Positions 16,781 through 25,430 of a DNA stretch of 52,054 bases are shown here, one piece after another. Source of the stretch: Hoyosella sp. YIM 151337 (GTDB lineage Bacteria; Actinomycetota; Actinomycetes; Mycobacteriales; Mycobacteriaceae); the NCBI RefSeq assembly GCF_026041215.1, contig NZ_JAPEIQ010000024.1:1-52054 (forward strand), read 5' to 3'. A model generated the notes under the pieces. It ran no database searches and was not told the DNA's origin. It saw only the letters and a list, made by a program, of their open reading frames with translations. The translations under genes and the position numbers were made by a program. Every line of letters starts with the position of its first letter. Positions within the stretch are counted from its first letter, which is position 1.

Positions 16781-17506
16781 TCAGTCAACCGGCAATACGA
16801 CTACCGGATCCGTGGTGCCCTCCGGTGAACCACCGGCCGGCTCGATGGTGACGGCCAGCTGACTGTTGCGGTCCACTCCCTGCGCCAGTATCGCGCCTTC
16901 AGCCTCTACGACACCGGGAGAATGTGTGCCGTCGGGGCCTATTACCCAAAGCTGGTAATCAAGTTCCTCGGGCAGCGGGGGAAGCTCATGCGTGACGAAA
17001 AGCGCAGCGTTGTGACTGTGGGCCACTACTGCCGTAACACGGCCGCCACTAACCATCGTGCTTGTGACCAGCCGCGCATCGTCAGCCGTAACCAGTTCGG
17101 CGAAATCATGATAACGCTGCGCTAGTACCTCCCGGGCTTGCCGCTCTTCCATGAGCTGCGCAGTGGTTTGACTAAGCTGAATCCCGAGCATCGCGGCGAT
17201 GATCAAACTCGCTGCTGCCGCAATTCCGGTAATTGCTGGGATCAAGTTTCGGTGCCGGAGTCGTGGAGTGACTTGTGGCGGCTGCTGCCGTGTCTGTGCC
17301 ACCGCGTCGAGCACGCGTTCGCGCAAATGCTTCGGCGGCGTGGCCGCTGAGGCGCTCCCCACGCGGCCAATGGTCTGCTGGAGCTCTGCGACCTCCTCCT
17401 TGCAGGTAGGACAATTCTTGAGATGCGCTTCGAATCGGTCATGTTCGAGCGGTGGCAGCGAATTCAGTACGTACGCGCCGGTCAGGGAATGGTAGTCAAC
17501 CTTCAC
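16781..17506 (-). CDS. rskA: Anti-sigma-K factor RskA
   Basis: I choose GTG 17506, preceded by GGGGG, because it overlaps the sigK stop as GTGA. The N-terminal ~60 residues have the zinc-finger-like anti-sigma domain (TGAYVLNSLPPLEHDRFEAH, LKNCPTCKEEVAELQQ), one TM helix lies near residues 98-117 (LIPAITGIAAAASLIIAAML), and the extracytoplasmic domain (LPEELDYQLWVIGPDG, SPEGTTDPVVVLP) is the RskA C-terminal domain. RskA holds SigK at the membrane until it is cleaved by regulated proteolysis; the mycobacterial pair responds to redox state. All expected elements are intact, so the pair is probably functional. Confidence 0.9.
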   Translation of the reverse strand: MKVDYHSLTGAYVLNSLPPLEHDRFEAHLKNCPTCKEEVAELQQTIGRVGSASAATPPKHLRERVLDAVAQTRQQPPQVTPRLRHRNLIPAITGIAAAASLIIAAMLGIQLSQTTAQLMEERQAREVLAQRYHDFAELVTADDARLVTSTMVSGGRVTAVVAHSHNAALFVTHELPPLPEELDYQLWVIGPDGTHSPGVVEAEGAILAQGVDRNSQLAVTIEPAGGSPEGTTDPVVVLPVD

Positions 17507-18099
17507 CGCGACACCCCCAAGCAATCGCGCAACCGGATCAAGCCGTCCCTCATTCTGGTTTTGATCGTCCCTAACGGCGCCTTCAGCAGAGCAGCGACTT
17601 CTGGATAGGTGTAACCCTGATAGAACGCAAGCATGACGGATTCACGCTGCAATGCAGTCAGCGATTCCAAACAGCGCTGCACCTGATGACGCTCCATATT
17701 CGCGTTGGCCTGCTCGCTAACCTCGTCAAAACCGCGCCCTTCGGTGACGTAACTCGCCTTCCGCTCGCGGTCTGCTGAAGCTTGCGCCGAGCGAACGCGA
17801 TCAACCGCTCGCCGATGCGTAAGAGTAAGAACCCACGTCATTGCACTGCCGCGATCCGGGTCATAACGCGGAGCGGTGCGCCAAAGTTCAATCAGAACGT
17901 CTTGGGTCACTTCCTCTGACTGCGCATAATCCCGTACGATCCGGCGGACAAGACCGAAAACCGCGGGGGCAATGAGGTCGTACAGCTGCGCGAACGCCTC
18001 TTCATCTCCAAGGCCAGACCGCGCGAGAAGCACGTCCGCCGGTCTCTGTTCCATATCGCCGGCCGGGACAACTGCCCGAACGTGTTTATGCTCCGGCAT
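17503..18099 (-). CDS. sigK: ECF sigma factor SigK
   Basis: The start MPEHKHVRAVVPAGDMEQRP at 18099 has AAGGA at suitable spacing; an upstream ATG at 18120 is possible. Region 2 is visible as QLYDLIAPAVFGLVRRIVRD, SEEVTQDVLIELWRTAPRYD and SAMTWVLTLTHRRAVDRVRS. Region 4 is ESLTALQRESVMLAFYQGYT, followed by AALLKAPLGTIKTRMRDGLI. At ~198 residues it is a normal-size SigK. In M. tuberculosis SigK drives mpt70, mpt83 and its own locus; the gene order sigK-rskA-Mo enzyme-fasciclin here matches that logic. In mycobacterial SigK two Cys in region 2/4 act as a redox switch. Only Cys residues in QRCLESL and RDCLGV are seen here, so that mechanism may differ. Confidence 0.9.
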   Translation of the reverse strand: MPEHKHVRAVVPAGDMEQRPADVLLARSGLGDEEAFAQLYDLIAPAVFGLVRRIVRDYAQSEEVTQDVLIELWRTAPRYDPDRGSAMTWVLTLTHRRAVDRVRSAQASADRERKASYVTEGRGFDEVSEQANANMERHQVQRCLESLTALQRESVMLAFYQGYTYPEVAALLKAPLGTIKTRMRDGLIRLRDCLGVSR

Positions 18100-18225
18100 C
18101 GCCCACATCCTTCTCATCAAGGCTGAAAAGCGCCAAGGCTGGCGAACTGCTCAGCTTCCGGGCGTCGTTCACGTCTATGATTCGAAGCAGCCTACAGATC
18201 AGATTGGCCGGACTGCCGGGCATTA

Positions 18226-18735
18226 TTGGGGTTGAGGATAGGCAGCACACCTGAGCGCGGTCTCGATTCGTACAGCAGTTCGGTGAGCGAACAGAAGTTC
18301 GGTGAGCGACCGGCACCCAAGGCCGGGCGGCCCGAATGGAACGCCTGCCTGGATGCTCTGCGTCCTGGCGCCACCATCTGGAAGATCGACCGACTCGGCC
18401 GCAACCTGCGCGACCTCATCGACAAGTGACCACCCTGCAGGCCGGGGCGTCGGGGTGCGCTCGCTGACCAATGGGATTGTCGACACCATCATCGCGCACG
18501 GCAAATTCGGCATGTTCGCCCTGATGGCCGAATACAAGGCTGCACTGATCAAGGAACGCACCGGCAGGGTTGGCTGCTGCGCGTGCCCGCGGACGTAAGG
18601 GCGGGCGCAAGCCAAATGATCCCACGCTGATCGGAAAAACCCAGCGCATGTACGACGCCAGGCCAGTTCACCATGGCCGAGATCGCCCAAACCTGCGGCG
18701 TCACCACCGCTAGCCCTAAAAGCTGCGGGATCATC
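18226..18735 (+). pseudogene. Serine recombinase pseudogene, several frameshifts
   Basis: Pieces of one resolvase are spread over all three plus-strand frames in the right order: RPEWNACLDALRPGATIWKI then DRLGRNLRDLID (18330-18425), GVGVRSLTNGIVDT (18446-18488), GKFGMFALMAEYKAALIKER (18502-18560), GRKGGRKPN-type hinge and MYDARPVHHGRD/MAEIAQTCGVTTA (18650-18710). The catalytic N-terminus with its serine is lost or unrecognisable. The fragments correspond to an intact Tn3-type recombinase of about 190 residues. At least three indels make it non-functional. Confidence 0.75.
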
Positions 18736-18936
18736 CTCAAGCCCGATTATGCAACCAGCGCCGGAAGCGGCCGGGCACTGAACCGTCTGGACGGGATTGG
18801 CAGCGTAAGCGGCCGTCATCTCTGGTTTGAGGCTTCCTGCTCAATAGCAGTGCGTGCACACGGTACCGAATCAGCTTTGAGATCCAGGGAGCGCGGATTC
18901 GGTGCATGATGCATCTCCAGTTCGGAGAGACCGCCG

Positions 18937-19491
18937 CTAGGCCCGGACCGGCGCGTAGCACAGAATCACGAGCCCATTTTCATGCACCTCGGTGCCGTTG
19001 AGTGAGAACGCCGTCTGGTCCATATCGCGATAGAGAAGATCTTCGGCAGATGCTGCGCCCGAGAGAACAGGATGCAGCCAGATCCGAAGTTCGTCGAGCA
19101 GACCGTTGTCGAGCAGCAGCCGGGTAACGGGCCCGAAGCCGTACTGGAGGAGCTGCTGTCCCGGTTTGTTCTTCAGTTGCCGGAGCCTCGCCACGACGTC
19201 CTGACTGATCACAGTGGTGTTAGGCCACTCGGGGTCGGTAAGTGTGGTGGACACGACGTACTTCTCGATCGAGTTCATCCGGTCGGAGAAGTCGTCAGCA
19301 CCTGCGCGGGACATCCACGCGGGGGCGAAACCCTCGTATGTCTTCCGCCCCATAATGAGGGCGTCGCTGTCGAATAGCTGTTCCCGGGTGGCGGCTGCGG
19401 CCTTGTCGCTGAAATAGCTAAAATGCCAGTTCTGCATGTTGGTGATGTCACCATCGAGAGTCATATACGTGGCGTTGACGATCGTGCGCAT
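18937..19491 (-). CDS. RibD C-terminal/dihydrofolate-reductase-like protein
   Basis: I start at ATG 19491 (MRTIVNATYMTLDGDITNMQ), which has AAAGGAA 6 nt upstream. The protein has the YyaP/RibD-C signature: an N-terminal TYMTLDG, FDSDALIMGRKTYEGFAPAW in the nucleotide-binding region, KYVVSTTLTDPEWPNTTVIS and QYGFGPVTRLLLDNGLLDEL, RIWLHPVLSGA. These NADPH-dependent reductase-like proteins are widespread in actinobacteria, usually of unknown substrate. At 184 residues it is full length with an intact core. Neighbours are a recombinase pseudogene and an unannotated stretch, so context does not help. Confidence 0.85.
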   Translation of the reverse strand: MRTIVNATYMTLDGDITNMQNWHFSYFSDKAAAATREQLFDSDALIMGRKTYEGFAPAWMSRAGADDFSDRMNSIEKYVVSTTLTDPEWPNTTVISQDVVARLRQLKNKPGQQLLQYGFGPVTRLLLDNGLLDELRIWLHPVLSGAASAEDLLYRDMDQTAFSLNGTEVHENGLVILCYAPVRA

Positions 19492-19497
19492 AAGCAT

Positions 19498-20418
19498 TTC
19501 CTTTATTTGTTCAGCTGCGAATGAAAACGAAAATCCGCCTGGCCAGCTGGCCCAGGTCTTCGTTCAGGCAGTAGCCGCCGCGCAGCCTGATCAGGCTGGC
19601 CCCCGAGCCACTTGCCCATCCGATTCCTCCCGCGCTGATGATTGCAGTGATTGCGGTCCATCTGTTTGGACCAGGCCCACAGGCGGAACTCATCGGGACA
19701 CCTTCGTCAGCCTGGCGCCAGGAAGGGACTCATCAAGGCCTGCGGCAGCGCAAGCGTCCCGAAAGCGTGTCCTCCGCTTGCCGGAAACCCGCCGGATCGA
19801 TCCGCAGACATGAAGACGTTCCATCCCGGTCGGGGTTCTGGGACGACATTGACATGCGGGTCCAGTGACGAGAAAGTCGCGCTAAGGCGTTACCGCAGAC
19901 AATGGCCTATTTATCTGCGGTAATCTCTCTGCCCCCTACGCACACCACCTAATGGGAAACTGATTGGTGAAGCGTCACGGGGTTGATTGCTTGTAATAGT
20001 GGGCCGTCACCTCGCGCGCAGACACAACGTCATCTGGCGCCACTTGCTGCCTGATCAGCCGTTGCGGGTGAATCGGCCGCTCACGTTCTGCTTCACCTCC
20101 CGTAGGGCTGGATGTGTTCCCAAGATCAGCAGGGTCAGGCCGCGTTTATTGTGGGTATACCGCCTCACGCCCGCTCGAGGATCTTGGGTGCGACCCGTCG
20201 AACAATCCCGGCGACAGCCTGATCGGCGCACAGCCTGCAGCTGTGCGATCGGCCGCATCGTGGGCAGGCTGATGCTGCCCGGATCAGCCCCGGAGTTCCG
20301 CCAGTTGCTGACGGCCTCTTCTGCTCGTCACCAACCCGTGGCGGCAGTATGCGGTGGGCCTGGTTATGGGCGTATCCTGGCGGTCCTGTCCGGTTTGACC
20401 TCTGTTGGTGCCGGTGGT
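19498..20418. other. Long stretch without a supported gene
   Basis: Both strands contain only short or compositionally poor frames. A plus-strand frame runs from 19987 to 20691 but its first ~140 codons are Arg/Cys-rich and shadow-like; only its last part looks coding (see the next entry). The stretch 19640-19860 has an Arg-rich plus-strand frame resembling nothing I know. It is probably decayed accessory DNA. Confidence 0.4.
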
Positions 20419-20691
20419 GTGAATGTGGCGGGTTGTGACTGTCTGAAATGGCTGCTCGCGGTGATGGAGGATGCCAGCTGCCGACGGTGGCTGGCAGTTG
20501 CAGCCTGGCTGCGGCTTGATGACGCGAACCCTGACGTTGCGCCCAGCCGGGGGCTTGACCCGGAGCGGATAGCTGCCGGGTGCGCGTGCCTGGAGGAACA
20601 CGGGTACCTGCGCAGGCGGGAAGAAACCCAGCTGGAGATCGTGTATGAGTTCGCCCTCCCGGGGGACGAGAATCGTGACACACACGGCTAG
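20419..20691 (+). CDS. Hypothetical small protein, possible winged-helix
   Basis: From a GTG at 20419 the frame gives a ~90-residue product with coding-like composition: CLKWLLAVMEDASCRRWLAV, AAWLRLDDANPDVAPSRGLD, then PERIAAGCACLEEHGYLRRR and QLEIVYEFAL. The helix-turn-strand pattern of the second half (RIAAGCACLEEHGYLRRREE) resembles the end of a winged-helix domain. No ribosome site is clear and the frame extends upstream into non-coding-like sequence, so the start is a guess. It precedes the GAF-ANTAR gene by 265 bp. Confidence 0.35.
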   Translation: MNVAGCDCLKWLLAVMEDASCRRWLAVAAWLRLDDANPDVAPSRGLDPERIAAGCACLEEHGYLRRREETQLEIVYEFALPGDENRDTHG

Positions 20692-20956
20692 CACAGACCT
20701 GGCCAGGTCGTGCTTCTGCGCCCGCACCTGCTTGGCTGGTTCAGAACTGGTGCGGGCACCCCACGCTGCAGAAGCTTGACGGCTGGCGTCTGGATGGAAG
20801 TATAGGTTCACGCCAGCCCCTGCGTTCCCTCTCAGACATTGCCGCGGGGGAACGCAGGCGGCTATATCGTTTGACCGCGGGGTTCTTCGATGATTCCGGC
20901 AGAGGCCACCACTGATTGCCGCCGGGGCTGGCGCGAGTTGAGGACAGGAACAGGCA

Positions 20957-21679
20957 TTGGAGCGGTTTGAGGACCTGTTTGAGGTGTTCAGCGGTTTGAC
21001 GCAGGCGCTGCTGAAGCAGTCGGACACGGCTGCAGAGGTCATTGAGCACGTCACGTTCGCCGCGAAACTGCTGGTCGCGGGTGCAGATTTCGTGAGTGTC
21101 ACCCTGCGCGATGAAAAAGGGAACTATTTCACTCCCGTCGCGACGAGTGATGTGTGCGCCGAGCTGGACCAGGTGCAGTACCGGTATGGCGAGGGACCGT
21201 GCGTGGAATGTGCCCGCGAGCCGGGGCCGGGGTTTGCCTATAGCGCCCGGCTCAGCACCGATGACCGGTGGCCGCGGTTCGGCCCCGTCGCGGCACGCCT
21301 GGGTGTGCAGTCGCTGCTCGCGGTGACACTGACACCGGACCGGCGCAGCGTGTCACCACCGGGCGCGCTTAACGTGTACTCCACGCAGCCGGATGGCCTG
21401 TCCGAAGACGACAGGTACCAGGTGCTGATCCTCGCTGCGCACGCCGCGCTCGCGCTCGCCCATACCAGCGCCGTGACGTATCACCAGCTGCGTGAGCGGC
21501 AGCTCCAGCAGGCACTCGCCAGCCGTGACGTGATCGGGCAGGCGAAAGGGATTCTGATGTACCGCCAGGGCATCAGTGCCAGCGATGCATTCGACCTGCT
21601 CAAGCGTACTTCTCAGGACATGAACATCAAACTCATCGAGATCGCGAAAACCATCACCAGCCGGCGCTCAGACACGTAA
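20957..21679 (+). CDS. GAF-ANTAR domain antiterminator-type regulator
   Basis: The TTG start at 20957 follows GGACAGGAACAGG. Residues ~20-165 form a GAF sensor domain (AAKLLVAGADFVSVTLRDEK, YRYGEGPCVECAREPG, SLLAVTLTPDRRSV, GALNVYSTQPDGLSEDD). Residues ~180-235 form the ANTAR RNA-binding domain (LASRDVIGQAKGILMYRQGI, SASDAFDLLKRTSQDMNIKL). ANTAR proteins bind paired hairpins in nascent RNA and prevent termination; this GAF-ANTAR layout is common in mycobacteria and relatives. The target RNA is not evident. A strong hairpin follows the gene. Confidence 0.88.
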   Translation: MERFEDLFEVFSGLTQALLKQSDTAAEVIEHVTFAAKLLVAGADFVSVTLRDEKGNYFTPVATSDVCAELDQVQYRYGEGPCVECAREPGPGFAYSARLSTDDRWPRFGPVAARLGVQSLLAVTLTPDRRSVSPPGALNVYSTQPDGLSEDDRYQVLILAAHAALALAHTSAVTYHQLRERQLQQALASRDVIGQAKGILMYRQGISASDAFDLLKRTSQDMNIKLIEIAKTITSRRSDT

Positions 21680-21744
21680 ACAACCGGGCATGCACGACAG
21701 CCGTGTTCACCGCGCCGTCTTCTGGGGTTGGCCCCACTTCGGGC

Positions 21745-21778
21745 GGCTTTGCTGGCTGACTGCTTAACCAGCAAAGCC
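21745..21778 (+). terminator. Strong hairpin after the GAF-ANTAR gene
   Basis: Perfect 11-bp arms GGCTTTGCTGG (21745-21755) and CCAGCAAAGCC (21768-21778) with a 12-nt loop lie 65 bp after the stop codon. There is no T-run, as is usual for actinobacterial terminators. The rest of the 21680-22013 spacer shows no gene. Confidence 0.6.
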
Positions 21779-22013
21779 TAGTGCACCGCCTCTAGCAATG
21801 CACTGCTCTTTTCCTACCCACAGTGCCTCGCTGGTAACCACCCAAGCCCTCTCCCCAGACAGCAGCACGCGTGGATGCGGACCCCGGACAGGCCCTCGAG
21901 GGGCTTCCTCCTGCCCAGGACCTTGCCTGGACCATTAAGGGACGTCCACCCGGGACGCCCGGGTCATCCACAATGGCCAGTTTCTTGGCGGAGGTTTTGA
22001 GAGACTGGCGTGT

Positions 22014-22607
22014 ATGCAGCTGTCACTGGGCGATAGGGTCCGCAAGTACCCGAGGCAGGGGCGCTCGAGGGACACGGTGAGCGTGCTGCTCGAAGCTGCG
22101 GCGCAAATGTTTAACCGTGAAGGGCTGACCGCGACGACCAACCGGATCGCCGAGCGTGCCGGGGTGTCCATCGGCACGCTATACCAGTATTTCCCGAACA
22201 AGCACGCGATGCTTCGTGAGCTGGCCGTGCGGCACCTCGTGACAGGCGGGGAGCAACTCGGCCACGTGTTCGCGACGCTCCGTGAAACCAGGCCACCGTT
22301 CGAGGAAACGATGCGCGCGATCGTCGAGGTGATTGTCGATCTGCATAGCCAGCGGCCCGCTTTGCATGCCCTCTTGCACCGGGTCGCCGCGCGCCTGCCT
22401 CAGGACCTCGCCGTGATGCGCGCATTCGAGGACTATCTCGTTGACGAGATCGGGTATCACCTCGAGCGCTGCGGCCGCGGCGGCGCCGATGTGTCCCTGA
22501 CCGCTCGGACACTGGTCCATGCCGTAGACGCGCAGGTGCACCGGGTTCCAGCGCGGCACCCGATCACAGCCGAGCAGGTAATGTCACTCATCCGGAAACT
22601 CACCTAG
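22014..22607 (+). CDS. TetR-family transcriptional repressor
   Basis: The N-terminal HTH is classic: KYPRQGRSRDTVSVLLEAAA, NREGLTATTNRIAERAGVSI, GTLYQYFPNKHAMLRELAVR. The C-terminal ligand domain (TMRAIVEVIVDLHSQRPALH, AFEDYLVDEIGYHLERCG) is of average TetR length; total 197 residues. ATG 22014 gives the expected short lead before the HTH, though its ribosome site is weak. It is convergent with the alpha/beta hydrolase gene, the stops being 9 bp apart, so the hydrolase is not necessarily its target. Confidence 0.88.
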   Translation: MQLSLGDRVRKYPRQGRSRDTVSVLLEAAAQMFNREGLTATTNRIAERAGVSIGTLYQYFPNKHAMLRELAVRHLVTGGEQLGHVFATLRETRPPFEETMRAIVEVIVDLHSQRPALHALLHRVAARLPQDLAVMRAFEDYLVDEIGYHLERCGRGGADVSLTARTLVHAVDAQVHRVPARHPITAEQVMSLIRKLT

Positions 22608-22616
22608 GAATACTGC

Positions 22617-23537
22617 TCACTTCGCCGGGCCGGGCAGTGTCGCGAGCAGCGACCGCAAGGTAGCCGCGAGCTGGGACAAGCCCGGCTCCTCGATCGGGAA
22701 GTGACCGCAGTTGCCGAGCAGAACCAATTGTGTGCGATCGGGGATCCGTTCAAGGAACCGGATGCTCAGTTCAGCCGGTGTCCAGCGATCCATCGCTGGA
22801 TGTACCAGTGTCAGCGGTGCGGCACAAAATGTTTCCGGGGGCGTGTGCCGGAACCCGAGAAAACTGTTGAGGAAGCCGATTGGCACTGACACGCCCCCGC
22901 CCTTGGGGTCGGTGGCGCATGCTTGCGACAAAGCGGGGTTAAGGCTCATGTTTTTCATGTCCACCGCCCAGCGGATTGGTATCCGGACACGGCCAAGCAA
23001 CGGTTCGATCACACGCAGCACGCCCGGCGCGGCCCGCCCCATAAACGGCCAGCGCGCGGCCGCGCCGCGGGCAGCGGGATCCTCGGGGTCGAGAAGACAC
23101 GTCGCGACCACATGGGCGACAGCGCCAGTCCGGGCAGCAACCTCGTAGGCCAGCATCCCGCCCATACTGGCGCCGAACACAACCAGCGGCCGGTCATCGG
23201 ATGCCTTTTCCGCGAGCACGAAGTCACACAACAGGTCGATCCAATCAGGGTATCTCACCGATCCCGGATCCGGATCGGCGGTGTCGCCGTAGAGCGGCAA
23301 ATCCACGGCCATCACCTCTACACCCTCCCGCGCGGCGAGCGCGGCGAATGGCCACAACAAACCTGAGTGGCCGCCCGCCCCGTGGATGGCCAGCACCCGC
23401 ACGTCCGCGTCCGGGCAGTCAGCGCGGGCGACGTGAACACGTTTGCCGCGCCACGACCACCACGTCGGTACCGGAGCGATCAGCGATTCACGGCGGTACT
23501 CGCCGGGAAGGAACTCCGCATATCCGAGGTAATCCAT
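22617..23537 (-). CDS. Alpha/beta hydrolase (serine hydrolase)
   Basis: The fold is clear: RVLAIHGAGGHSGLLWPFAA (oxyanion hole), VEVMAVDLPLYGDT, the nucleophile elbow VVFGASMGGMLAYEVA with Ser in GASMGG, and a C-terminal His in GNCGHFPIEEPGL; an Asp in HPAMDRWTP probably completes the triad. I use ATG 23537 (MDYLGYAEFLPGEYRRESLI); the frame reaches a GTG at 23591 but neither start has a strong ribosome site. The protein is about 306 residues, normal for the family. Substrate unknown; likely an esterase or lipase-like enzyme. Confidence 0.85.
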   Translation of the reverse strand: MDYLGYAEFLPGEYRRESLIAPVPTWWSWRGKRVHVARADCPDADVRVLAIHGAGGHSGLLWPFAALAAREGVEVMAVDLPLYGDTADPDPGSVRYPDWIDLLCDFVLAEKASDDRPLVVFGASMGGMLAYEVAARTGAVAHVVATCLLDPEDPAARGAAARWPFMGRAAPGVLRVIEPLLGRVRIPIRWAVDMKNMSLNPALSQACATDPKGGGVSVPIGFLNSFLGFRHTPPETFCAAPLTLVHPAMDRWTPAELSIRFLERIPDRTQLVLLGNCGHFPIEEPGLSQLAATLRSLLATLPGPAK

Positions 23538-23847
23538 ACGTTGATCATCGACGCCTCCGATCACCTCGCACAACTCGCATTCAGCACCCACTCAACGCAT
23601 ACGTAAACATCATCTCACCTGCAAAAACTCATCACCTGACGCTGCCTGCCCCTGGCCTGCTCGCATTACGCGTGCCCGATCTTCACAACGACCGGGCCTC
23701 ATGATCAGAAACCTTGCAGGAGCCGTGAAACCATCACGGCCCAGGGCGAGAACGCGCCTGCCGTTGACAAGCCTGCCGGGGGTAAAATTCTGACGCGCAC
23801 GGTGTCGCTGCGGGCGTGCGCCCACGGAAAGGGCATCGCATGGCCGT

Positions 23848-24030
23848 ATGTGCTCTGCGCCCCATGCCCGGGCTGCTGTTGTTACCGGCGCAACCGTGTG
23901 CCTGCTGGCAACCGCATCCGCTCTCGCCGCTGCGGAACTCACCGGGCCCGGAACAATCGCCGTCACCGGCCATACCGGGACAGTCACTCTCGAGAACGTG
24001 CAATCCGGCATCACCGCCCCGCCCTACACG
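23848..24030 (+). pseudogene. Secreted protein gene, 5' half, interrupted by Tn3 element
   Basis: The product opens MCSAPHARAAVVTGATVCLL then ATASALAAAEL, a signal peptide, followed by a beta-type stretch GTIAVTGHTGTVTLENVQSG and ITAPPYT. The frame is cut at 24030 by the left inverted repeat of the transposon. Fusing codons TAC ACG (24025-24030) directly to 28442 restores an open frame reading APPYT-CGGFLTKDGEPFGHIH, so the other half is at 28442-28722. The intact protein would have been about 155 residues, exported, probably with a disulfide. The family is not known to me. Confidence 0.6.
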
Positions 24031-24068
24031 GCCCCGAGCTCCCGAACGTGTCCAAGGGCGACAAGTAG
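24031..24068 (+). repeat. Left terminal inverted repeat of the Tn3-type element (IRL)
   Basis: 38 bp. Core CTCCCGAACGTGTCC at 24039-24053 then AGGGCGACAAGTAG to 24068. It pairs with 28396-28436 on the opposite strand. The direct repeat ACACG abuts it at 24026-24030. Confidence 0.85.
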
Positions 24069-24082
24069 CGGCGACGGCTGTT

Positions 24083-24675
24083 TTACGGGTTGGTAGCTGC
24101 CCGCTGGATGATGCGGTAGACGGTGGAGCGGGCGACGCCGAAGAGTTCGGCCAGCTCGGTGGTGGTGTGCTGGCCGGCGGCGTGTAGCTCGATCAGGTGT
24201 GTTTCCTGCTTGGGTTTGAGTTTGGGCTGTTTACCGCGCAGCCGCCCTTTTGCTTTGGCGACTCTCATGCCTTCGCGGGTGCGCATGCGGATGAGGTCGG
24301 CTTCGAACTCGGCGATCATGGCTAGGACATTGAACAGCTCCCGATTGGGGCGGCGGGGTCGTGCAGGGAGCCGCCGATGTTGAGTTTGATGCCTCGGTTG
24401 GTGAGGTCGGCGACGATGTCGCGGGCGTCGGGCAGGGATCGGGCGAGTCGGTCGAGCTTGGTGACGACGAGGGTGTCGCCGTCGCGGCAGGCGGCGAGTG
24501 CTTCCCGTAGGCCGGGGCGGTCACGGTTGCTGCCGGTCAGGCCGTGGTCAACATAGATGCGCTCATCGGGAACGCCCATGGCGGTCAGCGCATCTCGTTG
24601 GGCGGCGAGGTCTTGTTCGTCGGTGAACACTCGGGCATAGCCGATCAGCACACCGGTGACTGTAGCGTTTGCCAT
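24083..24675 (-). pseudogene. tnpR: Tn3-type resolvase, one frameshift
   Basis: The first frame (start 24675) has the catalytic domain: LIGYARVFTDEQDLAAQRDA (the usual Ser of RVST is Phe-Thr here), DHGLTGSNRDRPGLREALAA and VVTKLDRLARSLPDARDIV. It reaches GGSLHDPAAPIG, then runs out of frame and stops. The second frame resumes at VLAMIAEFEADLIRMRTREG and ends with the HTH (TTELAELFGVARSTVYRIIQ). One lost base near 24345, in CGGGAGCTG, explains the break. Two defects, the frameshift and the RVF in place of RVS at the catalytic serine position, suggest loss of function. Confidence 0.85.
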
Positions 24676-24800
24676 CCCTTGACCGGGCGATTTATCGGGC
24701 GGGTCTTACGGGACGGGCCGCAGGCTGGGTGAGCGGGGAATATCGGGCGGAAATGTCCCGTTCTGGAGCGTCCGGTGGCCGAACCTCTAACGGGACGCGT
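24676..24800. promoter_or_regulatory. Candidate res site of the Tn3-type resolvase
   Basis: Between the resolvase start and the cargo gene, TATCGGGCGG occurs twice (24693-24702 and 24741-24750), and CGGGAC/GTCCCG half-sites recur (TTACGGGAC near 24706, TGTCCCG near 24754, TAACGGGAC near 24789). Repeated dyads of this kind beside tnpR are what a res site looks like. Subsite boundaries are not resolved. Confidence 0.5.
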
Positions 24801-25349
24801 TCATGCCAGGTCTACGACGAGTGGTGTCCCACCTTCGAGCCAGGCCCGATGGAGCTCGATGATCTTTGTTCGGGTGGGAAAACCTTTGCGATGGAACATG
24901 TTCTCTGGGTAGTCGAACGGGTGCGTCTGGCAGAACGCTCGCCGAATGGCCTCGAGCTCTTCTTCATCATGTGGGTCGCGAGCGATTCCCGTGAACGCGG
25001 TTCGTCCGAATCGGAGGGTGACGGTTGGGTTTGCCCGGATGTTCTTGAGCCACAATGCATGGTCGCCTGTGATCGAGACCAGGTATGCCTTCTCGCCGTC
25101 CCGGTAGGCGCGAATGAACGTCGAGCGGGCCATCCCTGATCTGCGCCCGGTGGTCGTGAGTTCAGCGACGCCTACCGGCATCCACACCGCAAACCACGGT
25201 CGGTGGATCGACCGAAGCGCTCGCGCAAACCGTCGGACCGATCGCGCGGGAATCGTCGCAATCGACGCTCCACCGAACCGTTCGAATGCGTATTGACCGT
25301 CGCGGTAGCGAAGAGATTCGGGGACGGTGATCGGTTTGTCCTGCTCCAT
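24801..25349 (-). CDS. Deazaflavin (F420)-type nitroreductase, DUF385 family, transposon cargo
   Basis: ATG 25349 has AGGAG 5-6 nt upstream; an upstream ATG (25376) is less likely. The DUF385/Ddn-like fold shows in WFAVWMPVGVAELTTTGRRS, GMARSTFIRAYRDGEKAYLV, SITGDHALWLKNIRANPTVT and LRFGRTAFTGIARDPHDEE. Ddn-family proteins use F420 or bind related cofactors and reduce nitro- and quinone-like compounds. It sits between tnpA and the res/tnpR module of a Tn3-type element, and is the only undamaged gene there. Such passenger reductases are unusual cargo. F420 binding is inferred from family only. Confidence 0.8.
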   Translation of the reverse strand: MEQDKPITVPESLRYRDGQYAFERFGGASIATIPARSVRRFARALRSIHRPWFAVWMPVGVAELTTTGRRSGMARSTFIRAYRDGEKAYLVSITGDHALWLKNIRANPTVTLRFGRTAFTGIARDPHDEEELEAIRRAFCQTHPFDYPENMFHRKGFPTRTKIIELHRAWLEGGTPLVVDLA

Positions 25350-25430
25350 CACTGCTCCTGGCCTGGTTGCAGACAACCCTAATCCCGTTCGCGGTCCGCT
25401 CGGGGCGAAAAGACGGCCCGCCAGCGCAGG

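Noticed and set aside
20055-21102. Minus-strand frames opposite the GAF-ANTAR region
   Set aside because: They are Arg/Pro/Ser-rich shadows without starts or motifs.
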